64,000 bases of DNA from Pseudomonadota bacterium (lineage in GTDB: Bacteria; Pseudomonadota; Gammaproteobacteria; Xanthomonadales; SZUA-38): assembly GCA_039033415.1 (NCBI GenBank), contig JBCCCR010000003.1, forward strand, positions 124,001 to 188,000, written 5' to 3'. Shown piece by piece: positions 16,972 to 23,731 of the stretch. The notes under the pieces are model-generated. The model worked only from the letters and a program-made list of their open reading frames with translations. It was not told where the DNA came from and searched no databases. Every line of letters begins with the position of its first letter. Positions within the stretch are counted from its first letter, which is position 1. Made by a program: the position numbers and the translations under genes.

Positions 16972-17961
16972 ATGCACCGACTCAACATCGGCTTTATTTT
17001 TACAACGTGTCTCGCCTGCCTGCTGATCAGCGATTCCTGGGCAGCTGATGTTTCCTCAACCGGCAGAAAAACCGTACTGGTTACGGGCGCCAGCTCCGGT
17101 ATCGGGAGACAAATTGCGCTGACGCTCGCCGAAAACGGCTTTTTTGTGTTCGCGGGCGCCCGGAAGGCCGGGGACATCGCCGAGCTGAGCGAGCTTGAGA
17201 ACATCCAGGGAGTTCGCCTGGACGTCACAATCCAGTCGGACATCGATGCTGCCGTTGAAACCGTTCAGCAGCATGGACAGGGTCTGTTTGGCCTAGTGAA
17301 TAACGCCGGGGTGTTTATCTACGATCCGCTCATTGAAGTCAGCGAGAAGGACATGCGTTTTGTCCTGGATGTAAACGTACTCGGACCATACCGGGTGACC
17401 AAAGCCTTTGCCCCGCTTTTGATGGAAAGCAAAGGCCGGATCAGCACCATCGGCTCAATTTCTGGTGTCACTTCCGGGCGTCTGATGGGCCCCTACGGCA
17501 TGAGCAAGCACGCGATTGAAAGCTTCACCGACTCGCTGGCTGCCGAAATGGCGAAACTTGACGTTGCCGTCAGCGTCATTGAGCCAGGCAACTTTCGCTC
17601 CGACATCATGAAAAACATGAAGCAGCGAAGCGACGATCAGAGCAGCGACGCGCCCGAATCACTTTTTGATGCGGAGATCTCTCGCTTCGCCGGGTTTACC
17701 CAGACCGATCGGTCACGACACCTGGCACCGACTCCCGTCGCGCTGGCCACCCTGGACTTCCTTTCTGCCGAGCAACCCAAACGCCGCTACCTCGTCGCAC
17801 CCAACGCTCGCGAGGCGGAGTTTGCCATTCGAAGCGCCCTCAAGCGGGTCGCTGAACTCAATCATGACCAGCCCTATTCGCAGTCACGTGAGGCTTTGAT
17901 CACCACGCTGGATGAGCTCATGACCGAGCTGTCCAGCAACAGCCACGCGGAAAAACAGTAA
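16972..17961 (+). CDS. Short-chain dehydrogenase with N-terminal signal or anchor
   Basis: A classical SDR of 329 residues. The NAD(P) motif GASSGIG follows KTVLVT, NNAGV marks strand beta-4, the catalytic serine is in STIGSISG, and Y-G-M-S-K supplies tyrosine and lysine. The start at 16972 has GGAG seven bases upstream and yields a signal-like N-terminus (LNIGFIFTTCLACLLISDSWA). SDRs need cytoplasmic cofactor and are rarely exported, so this segment may be an uncleaved membrane anchor. Substrate unknown. The NTF2-like gene follows 100 bases downstream on the same strand. Confidence 0.88.
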   Translation: MHRLNIGFIFTTCLACLLISDSWAADVSSTGRKTVLVTGASSGIGRQIALTLAENGFFVFAGARKAGDIAELSELENIQGVRLDVTIQSDIDAAVETVQQHGQGLFGLVNNAGVFIYDPLIEVSEKDMRFVLDVNVLGPYRVTKAFAPLLMESKGRISTIGSISGVTSGRLMGPYGMSKHAIESFTDSLAAEMAKLDVAVSVIEPGNFRSDIMKNMKQRSDDQSSDAPESLFDAEISRFAGFTQTDRSRHLAPTPVALATLDFLSAEQPKRRYLVAPNAREAEFAIRSALKRVAELNHDQPYSQSREALITTLDELMTELSSNSHAEKQ

Positions 17962-18063
17962 ACGGAACCTCAGAGGCGCCTCGGCCCTGCGCCCGCGCGG
18001 CCTCCACGCTTCAAAGCATTCCGACCACTCGAACCAACGCTCTAACACCACGAGGAACGATTG

Positions 18064-18588
18064 ATGAAAACCACCAAAATCCTGATCATGGCCACGATGC
18101 TGCTGGTATGCAGCACTTCCAATGCGGACCCAGAAAACAGCAACGCCCCACAATACGAGCGTGAGGCCGTCGCGTTCTTTGACGCGTACCTCGGGGTATA
18201 CAACCGCCGCTTTGGCAGGCCAGAACTCAGCGAAACGTTCCGTCAGGAGTTAAGCGAAATTGTTTATTTTCCGGTGCTTCAGTCACCGGCCTCAGGCCAA
18301 CCTCGCGTGCCGGCTTCTATGGAAAAGTTTACTCGAGGCTTTGAAGGTTTTGTCACGATGCTAGAGCGTAAGGGCGTGCATCGGCTGGCCTGGGAGTCGC
18401 AGGAATTTCATCAGCTATCGGAGAACAAGCTGCTGGCCAACAATGTCGGCGTTGGTTACTCCGTTGAAGGTGAACCGGTCTACCACACCGCATCGCTCTA
18501 TCTGGTCTACCAGACGGATGCGGGCTGGAAAATTACCCTGTTCAGCCCCTATGACGTCGACAAGCCTCTGCACCTCAGCAGCGAATAG
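18064..18588 (+). CDS. Small secreted NTF2-like (DUF6841-type) protein
   Basis: A 174-residue protein with a clear signal peptide (MKTTKILIMATMLLVCSTSNA) and AGGAA just before the ATG. The mature part (FFDAYLGVYNRRFG; VYFPVL; EKFTRGFEGFVTMLERKG; HTASLYLVYQTDAGWKITLF) follows the helix-helix-sheet order of SnoaL/NTF2-like proteins, closest to the DUF6841 pattern as I recall it. Such domains bind or convert small hydrophobic molecules; no catalytic residue can be assigned. Its position downstream of the SDR suggests a shared pathway, which is inference. Confidence 0.7.
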   Translation: MKTTKILIMATMLLVCSTSNADPENSNAPQYEREAVAFFDAYLGVYNRRFGRPELSETFRQELSEIVYFPVLQSPASGQPRVPASMEKFTRGFEGFVTMLERKGVHRLAWESQEFHQLSENKLLANNVGVGYSVEGEPVYHTASLYLVYQTDAGWKITLFSPYDVDKPLHLSSE

Positions 18589-18626
18589 CTACCGATTGCG
18601 GAGGGCCGGCTGAGTTGGCGGCACCA

Positions 18627-18661
18627 CGGCAGATCGATGCGTAAGACCCATCGATCTGCCG
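18627..18661. terminator. Perfect 13-bp hairpin between convergent genes
   Basis: GGCAGATCGATG (18628-18639) and its exact complement CATCGATCTGCC (18649-18660) form a 12-bp stem with a 9-base loop; the flanking C and G add a 13th pair. It lies between the stop of the NTF2-like gene and the stop of the convergent VOC gene, so it can act on both strands. There is no strong T-tract, only GGTCTTGTTC on the plus strand. Confidence 0.65.
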
Positions 18662-18683
18662 GTCTTGTTCAGATTGAACAGCG

Positions 18684-19058
18684 TCAGGACGGCGAGCAGA
18701 AGAAGTTCAGCTTGTTACCGTCCGGATCTCGAAAATAGCCGGCGTAAAAACCCTCCCCGCGGGGCCCCGGCGCCCCTTCGTCAGCACCACCCAACTCAAG
18801 CGCCTTCTGATGCAGCGTGTCGACCTGCTCGGTCGAATCCACCATCAGCGCCACCATCACTCCGTTGCCAACCGTTGCGGCGTTTCCATCAAAAGGTTTG
18901 GTCAGCGCCACTCCTGGCTTGGCGGGATCGACGGCCCAGGCCACAAACACACCCTCGTGTTCCATAAAGCGTTTGCCGCCCATCGCGCCGATCAGCGCGT
19001 CATAAAATGTTGCGGCCCGTGCCATGTCGTTTGTTCCCAGCGTTACATAACCAATCAT
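18684..19058 (-). CDS. VOC-superfamily (glyoxalase-like) protein
   Basis: A 124-residue protein starting at 19058, with GGAGGAA just upstream. The fold is visible as two beta-alpha-beta-beta-beta units: MIGYVTLGTNDMARAATFYD then GVMVALMVDSTEQVDTLHQ and GYFRDPDGNKLNFF. The FRDPDGN turn and the terminal strand are typical of this superfamily. Substrate and metal use cannot be read from the sequence; members include lactoylglutathione lyase-like and dioxygenase-like enzymes. A LexA-type box 45-64 bases upstream of the start could place it under SOS control. Confidence 0.88.
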   Translation of the reverse strand: MIGYVTLGTNDMARAATFYDALIGAMGGKRFMEHEGVFVAWAVDPAKPGVALTKPFDGNAATVGNGVMVALMVDSTEQVDTLHQKALELGGADEGAPGPRGEGFYAGYFRDPDGNKLNFFCSPS

Positions 19059-19102
19059 GCCGTTCCTCCAGCCTGCACTTACGCAGAAGATCATAGTCAA
19101 TA

Positions 19103-19122
19103 TACTGTACAAATAAACAGTA
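19103..19122. promoter_or_regulatory. LexA (SOS) box, E. coli type
   Basis: The 20 bases read TACTGT-N8-ACAGTA with an AT-rich centre (acaaataa), a full match to the palindromic ends of the E. coli LexA operator (CTGT-N8-ACAG). It lies between the divergent VOC gene (start 45 bases away) and the glycosyltransferase gene (start 107 bases away). No lexA gene is in the window, so regulation is inferred from sequence only. Confidence 0.65.
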
Positions 19123-19228
19123 TTCTGTTGCAACTCCAACCTGGGGGTGCGACGCCCTAGGCGCAAGTCACGTGACGGTCACCACACTGTAATGTGGCTT
19201 TCACAATGCGGCATGAGGATGTGACAAC

Positions 19229-20248
19229 ATGCGAATCGCTATCGCCACTGATGCGTGGTCTCCCCAGGTCAATGGGGTGGTCACGACGCTGAGCCAAACG
19301 CGCGACGTGCTGGAGAGCGAGGGTCACGAAGTGCGGATGGTCACCCCCGAAGGCCGCAAAACCTGGCCGCTGCCAACGTATCCTGAAATCCGCCTGGCCC
19401 TCTTCCAGGGCGGCGCAGTTCAGCGCGAGCTTGATACGTTTGATCCCGATTGTGTGCATATCGCGACCGAGGGGTCGCTGGGGCTGGCGGTTCGACGCTA
19501 CTGCCTGCGGCGCAAGATTCCGTTCACAACCGCCTATCACACCCAGTTTCCCGAGTACGTTCGAGCGCGGTTCCCCATCCCGATTTCATGGACTACGCGG
19601 CTACTGAAATGGTTTCACGGCCCGGCTACTCGCACGATGGTGCCCACCGAGAGCATGCGCCAGACGCTCCAACGGAGCGGCTTCGATGAGGTAGTGATAT
19701 GGACACGAGGTGTCCTCACCGACGTGTTTAAACCGGACAACCCTTTTCCCTACGAGCTACCCAAACCGATCTGGGTTTACGTTGGCCGGGTCGCCGTGGA
19801 GAAAAACATCGAGGCCTTCCTGGATCTTTCGCTGCCTGGGAGCAAGGTCATCATTGGCGACGGCCCGGACCGCGAAAGCCTGACGAACGCGCACTCCGAT
19901 TGCCACTTTTTCGGTTACAAGTTTGGGGAAGAGCTCGTCAGCTTGATCGCCGGCGCGGACGTATTCGTCTTTCCCAGTCGGACCGACACCTTCGGCATTG
20001 TCATGCTGGAAGCGATGGCCTGCGGTCTACCGGTGGCGGCCTATCCGGTGACCGGTCCGGTCGACGTGATTAAGCCCGGCATCACCGGAATCCTTGATGA
20101 CGATCTGGCTGCCGCCTGCACCCAAGCTCTGGAGCTCAATCGCACCGATTGCCGCAGCTTTGCCGAGAGCCGAAGCTGGTTGCGATCGACCCACCAGTTT
20201 GTCGCCAACCTTGCACCCAGGCGGCCGGTCGCCGTCGTAGAGAGCTGA
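19229..20248 (+). CDS. GT4-type glycosyltransferase
   Basis: A retaining GT-B glycosyltransferase of 339 residues. The N-terminal domain begins RIAIATDAWSPQVNGVVTTL, the usual acceptor-side glycine-rich start. The C-terminal donor domain has VYVGRVAVEKNIEAFLDL, IIGDGPDRESL and DTFGIVMLEAMACGLPVAA, the nucleotide-sugar EX7E motif with aspartate in the first position. GAGGATG precedes the ATG. The phosphatidylserine decarboxylase gene starts 14 bases after its stop, so an operon making or decorating a membrane lipid is likely. Donor sugar and acceptor are not determinable; glycolipid synthesis is inference from the neighbour. Confidence 0.9.
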   Translation: MRIAIATDAWSPQVNGVVTTLSQTRDVLESEGHEVRMVTPEGRKTWPLPTYPEIRLALFQGGAVQRELDTFDPDCVHIATEGSLGLAVRRYCLRRKIPFTTAYHTQFPEYVRARFPIPISWTTRLLKWFHGPATRTMVPTESMRQTLQRSGFDEVVIWTRGVLTDVFKPDNPFPYELPKPIWVYVGRVAVEKNIEAFLDLSLPGSKVIIGDGPDRESLTNAHSDCHFFGYKFGEELVSLIAGADVFVFPSRTDTFGIVMLEAMACGLPVAAYPVTGPVDVIKPGITGILDDDLAAACTQALELNRTDCRSFAESRSWLRSTHQFVANLAPRRPVAVVES

Positions 20249-20262
20249 GATTAATCCTCGCG

Positions 20263-21150
20263 ATGGGCGCAAAATCCGTTGCCGAGCTTACACCAGCGGA
20301 GAAGCTCAACTTTCTGCTGACCAACCGGCTGCCGCGGCGTTGGCTCACACTCTTTATGGGTCGATTCTCCAAGATCGAAAACCCGCTCGTGCGGACGCTG
20401 TCTATTCGCATCTGGCAAATGTTTGTCGATGACCTTCGCCTCCATGAGGCGAAAAAGACGCAGTTTTCCAGTTTGCACGACTGCTTTATTCGCGAACTCA
20501 AACCGGACGCTCGGGTAATTGATCAGAATGCGGCGGTCCTGACCAGCCCGTGTGACGCGGTGGTGGGCGAACACGGCCGAGTTTCCTCCGGGCGGGTGCT
20601 GCAGGCCAAAGGTTTTCCCTATTCGGTCGGAGAGCTTCTTGGCAATCCCGCGGCAGCAGAGGCGCTTGAGGGCGCCCGCTTTGTAACGCTGCGACTCAAG
20701 TCGAGTATGTATCACCGGTTTCATGCACCGTGTGACGGGAGGATCACGGGCCTCCGCTACATTTCTGGCGACACCTGGAACGTTAATCCAATTGCGCTCA
20801 AAAAAGTTGAGCGATTGTTTTGCCGAAACGAGCGGCTGATTCTTGCGCTGGAGGGGAGTCGATCGGACACGCCAACAATGATAGTCGCTGTTGCGGCGAT
20901 CCTCGTTGCCAGCATGCGCATTCATGGCCTTGACGAAAGGCTCAACCTCGAATATGCGGGCGCCAATGAGATCCCCTTCGAACGAGAGGTCCGAAAGGGC
21001 GACGAATTGGGTTACTTCGAACATGGGTCGACGATCGTGATGTTTGCAGACGCCCGTTGGTCCCTGGCCGACCAGGTTAGCCGCGGCAATATCATCCGTA
21101 TGGGCCAGCCGCTGCTGAGGCGCCGCGTTGGCGATGAATTGCAGGCGTGA
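20263..21150 (+). CDS. psd: Phosphatidylserine decarboxylase proenzyme
   Basis: Converts phosphatidylserine to phosphatidylethanolamine at the membrane, using a pyruvoyl group made by self-cleavage. The cleavage motif GST is present near the C-terminus (GYFEHGSTIVMF), and the substrate region MYHRFHAPCDGRITG and the SPCDAVVGEHGRV segment are diagnostic. I start at the ATG at 20263, giving 295 residues, close to the usual size; the longer frame from 20149 overlaps the glycosyltransferase. The binding site is weak. It sits 14 bases after the glycosyltransferase and 57 bases before the Mpo1-like gene, suggesting a lipid operon. Confidence 0.95.
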   Translation: MGAKSVAELTPAEKLNFLLTNRLPRRWLTLFMGRFSKIENPLVRTLSIRIWQMFVDDLRLHEAKKTQFSSLHDCFIRELKPDARVIDQNAAVLTSPCDAVVGEHGRVSSGRVLQAKGFPYSVGELLGNPAAAEALEGARFVTLRLKSSMYHRFHAPCDGRITGLRYISGDTWNVNPIALKKVERLFCRNERLILALEGSRSDTPTMIVAVAAILVASMRIHGLDERLNLEYAGANEIPFEREVRKGDELGYFEHGSTIVMFADARWSLADQVSRGNIIRMGQPLLRRRVGDELQA

Positions 21151-21207
21151 AATCCAAGGTCCTCAACGGGCCGTCGTTCTCTACTCAGACAAAGGTGCAT
21201 TTCCAAC

Positions 21208-21894
21208 ATGAGCAGTGCAGCAACCGATCATTTGACCAAAGAAAAGCTCAGCTTTCGTGAGGAACTCCATCTTCAGCGTTGGGATGATCACCGCTTTTAC
21301 CACCACAGCCGTATCAACCAATCGCTGCACCTCCTCAGCGCGATCTGTTTCCTCGCCTGCTATGTCCTGCTGTTTTTCAATCCGGGTGCCGCGGCGATGC
21401 TGGGATGGATCGTTGCCATGTGGTCCAGGCAGATTGGGCATTTCTTTTTTGAGCCCAAAACCTACGACGACGTCAACCAAGCGAGCCACGAACACAAAGA
21501 AGAAATTAAGGTGGGTTACAACTTGTTCCGAAAGCGGGTCTTACAGACCCTTTGGGCCGTATCGCCGATAGTGCTTTGGTGGAAACCAGAGCTGTTCGGG
21601 CTCTTCGAGGCGCACACCAACTGGGATGAATTCTTCGCCAACCTGGCGGTACTGTGGCTTCTGCTGGGGGTCGGCGCTCTGATATTCCGCACCGTGCACC
21701 TGTTTTTCCTGCAGGATGTGCAGACCGGTCTGGTCTGGGCGACCAAGATCCTCACCGACCCGTTTCACGACTTCAAGCTCTATTGCCGCTCACCAATTTA
21801 TCTGCTCCGCGGCGAACTCATCGACCCGATGATCCACATCCAGCACACGATTGAAGCGGAAAATGCCGAACCGGCAGAGCCGGTCTCGCGCTGA
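21208..21894 (+). CDS. Multi-pass membrane protein, possibly Mpo1/DUF962-like
   Basis: A 228-residue protein with at least three hydrophobic segments (LHLLSAICFLACYVLLFF; AAMLGWIVAMWSRQIGHFFF; LAVLWLLLGVGALIF). The arrangement H-H-S-R-x-N-x-S-L-H followed by HFFFEP resembles Mpo1/DUF962 proteins, where conserved histidines bind iron for alpha-oxidation of 2-hydroxy fatty acids. The match is partial and judged by eye. Its place after psd supports a role in lipid metabolism. The ATG at 21208 is the first in frame, with no strong ribosome site. Confidence 0.6.
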   Translation: MSSAATDHLTKEKLSFREELHLQRWDDHRFYHHSRINQSLHLLSAICFLACYVLLFFNPGAAAMLGWIVAMWSRQIGHFFFEPKTYDDVNQASHEHKEEIKVGYNLFRKRVLQTLWAVSPIVLWWKPELFGLFEAHTNWDEFFANLAVLWLLLGVGALIFRTVHLFFLQDVQTGLVWATKILTDPFHDFKLYCRSPIYLLRGELIDPMIHIQHTIEAENAEPAEPVSR

Positions 21895-21915
21895 CGGTGA
21901 GCAGCGCGAGGCGGG

Positions 21916-23574
21916 TTAACCGGTGGCGCGGGACCAGCGTCTGCTGACGATTTCGCGCAATACCTGGCGGCTGATGTCCTTGTCCGTCAGGCCGTCGGGT
22001 TTTGCCCACCAGCCGTCTTCACGCATCCGGGAGGCCGCGGCGACAATACGGCGTCCGACCTCGGCCACATCTTCATCCGTATAGTTATGGCTGAAAATGA
22101 ATCGACCGGTTCCAACCCAGCTCAGTGCCAGCCCCTCAGCTCGAAGATAATATTGCAGCAGCCAATGAAATCGACTGGGCATTGCATAGGTGAGCATCCA
22201 GATCGACGCAAGGTTTTGAACGCGGACGGGAACATCGGCCGCCTGCAGTGACGCATTGACGGCCGCCGCGCGCTGATCCCACAGCGCCAGCTGATCGCGG
22301 GCTTCATCGGCCCACCCAGGGGCGGTAACGTGGCGCAGAAACTCATACATGCTTCCCATCACGTAAGGATGCGAGTTAAAGGTACCGCGGGCGAAGCATA
22401 GGTCGGTGGGTCGATCTTCCCGATGGCGGCTCATGAGCTCCGCCTTGCCGGCCAGCACGCCAACCGGCAACCCACCCCCCAACGTTTTCCCGTAGGTCAC
22501 CAGATCCGCTCTTACTCCGAAGTATTCCTGCGCGCCGCCGAGACCCAGGCGGAAACCCACAAAAACCTCGTCAAAGATCAGCACGATACCCCGAGCCGTG
22601 CAGACCTCTCGCAGCTCTGCGAGCCAGCGCGCGTACGCCTCGTGATCCGCCTCGCCGTGCCGACGGCCATTGACCAGCATCGCGTCACTCGAAGCGCCTT
22701 GATTCGGATGAAGGGCCTGGAGGGGATTAACGAGGACGCATGCAATGTCCTTACGGGTTCTCAGGACCTTGAGCGTTGCCTCACTCATATCGGTCAGCAT
22801 GTACATATCGTTGACCGACCGATGATGGCCCAGGCCCTGCACGCCATCCCACCAGCCATGATAGGCCCCGCAAAAGGTAACCAGCTGTGAGCGCCGGGTG
22901 TGGAACCTCGCCAACCGGGCGGCCTGCATGACGGCCTCGGTGCCGGACATGTGAAACGAGACCTCGTCGAGACCCGAAATCTCCCGGATCATTTTGACGT
23001 TGTTGCCGATGAGCGGGTGATAGGGGCCAAGCACCGGCCCCAGGTCCCGGACCCGGTTTGCACCGTTTTCGATGCACTTCTTGTAGAAATCGTAACCCAG
23101 CAAATTGACGCCATATGATCCGCCGAGATCATAGGACCAGTTGCCGTCAAGGTCGCGGATCCTCACGCCCTCGGTTGCGTCACTGACCGCACCAACAGGC
23201 AGGTTTTCGCGGACCAGGCTGCGAAACTGAAACGGGACGCGGTTGGCGTTGGTGAACTGGAGATCGGATATGGCCGGCTCGAGCTCCCGGGTCGCTTCGC
23301 GACTGCGCGGGGACTTGGCAGCCAGGCGTTCTTTCAGCTGATGGAAACCTGCCTCACGGCGCGCGACGACTTCTTTTTCCGCGCCGTCGCACCCGAAAGC
23401 CGCATCCCGCTCATACTCATAAAAGGGTACGAGTCTGGCCAACCGGCGCGAGATTCGAATATGCCCCCGAAGAAACGGATGTTTCGCGCGCGACAAACGG
23501 AGCCTAATCACGGCCTTGCGACCAAGCCAGGCCGCAAAAACAGCGGCCGTAATCCACACCAGAGTCGGGTTCAT
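21916..23574 (-). CDS. Membrane-anchored class III (GSAM-like) aminotransferase
   Basis: A 552-residue PLP enzyme. Fold-type I class III motifs are clear: the phosphate loop in MSGTEAVMQAARLAR, FCGAYHGWWDG, IVLIFDEVFVGFRLG with the cofactor aspartate, and the Schiff-base lysine in TYGKTLGGGLPVG. The nearest pattern is glutamate-1-semialdehyde aminomutase, but those have ~430 residues; here ~120 extra N-terminal residues begin with a membrane helix (LVWITAAVFAAWLGRK) and a basic stretch. Substrate is unknown; a role in heme synthesis is unlikely given the anchor. It converges on the lipid genes. The ATG at 23574 lacks a good binding site, so the start is uncertain. Confidence 0.85.
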   Translation of the reverse strand: MNPTLVWITAAVFAAWLGRKAVIRLRLSRAKHPFLRGHIRISRRLARLVPFYEYERDAAFGCDGAEKEVVARREAGFHQLKERLAAKSPRSREATRELEPAISDLQFTNANRVPFQFRSLVRENLPVGAVSDATEGVRIRDLDGNWSYDLGGSYGVNLLGYDFYKKCIENGANRVRDLGPVLGPYHPLIGNNVKMIREISGLDEVSFHMSGTEAVMQAARLARFHTRRSQLVTFCGAYHGWWDGVQGLGHHRSVNDMYMLTDMSEATLKVLRTRKDIACVLVNPLQALHPNQGASSDAMLVNGRRHGEADHEAYARWLAELREVCTARGIVLIFDEVFVGFRLGLGGAQEYFGVRADLVTYGKTLGGGLPVGVLAGKAELMSRHREDRPTDLCFARGTFNSHPYVMGSMYEFLRHVTAPGWADEARDQLALWDQRAAAVNASLQAADVPVRVQNLASIWMLTYAMPSRFHWLLQYYLRAEGLALSWVGTGRFIFSHNYTDEDVAEVGRRIVAAASRMREDGWWAKPDGLTDKDISRQVLREIVSRRWSRATG

Positions 23575-23633
23575 GATTACCGAGAGGAATTGAGCGTTCT
23601 GAAGAGCACATTGAAGCGTAGTGAGGGCGTGTT

Positions 23634-23653
23634 ACAGCCCGGTGAAAGGCTGT
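23634..23653. terminator. Weak hairpin between kinase and aminotransferase genes
   Basis: ACAGCC (23634-23639) and GGCTGT (23648-23653) pair perfectly around an 8-base loop. It lies downstream of the kinase stop at 23732 on the minus strand. The stem is short and no T-tract follows, so function is uncertain. Confidence 0.3.
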
Positions 23654-23731
23654 GGTGCTAGCCCGATACAAATTTCGACTTAATCCATTGTGATGCTGGA
23701 CAGCCCGGTGATAGAGCCAGTGGTTCGGAGA

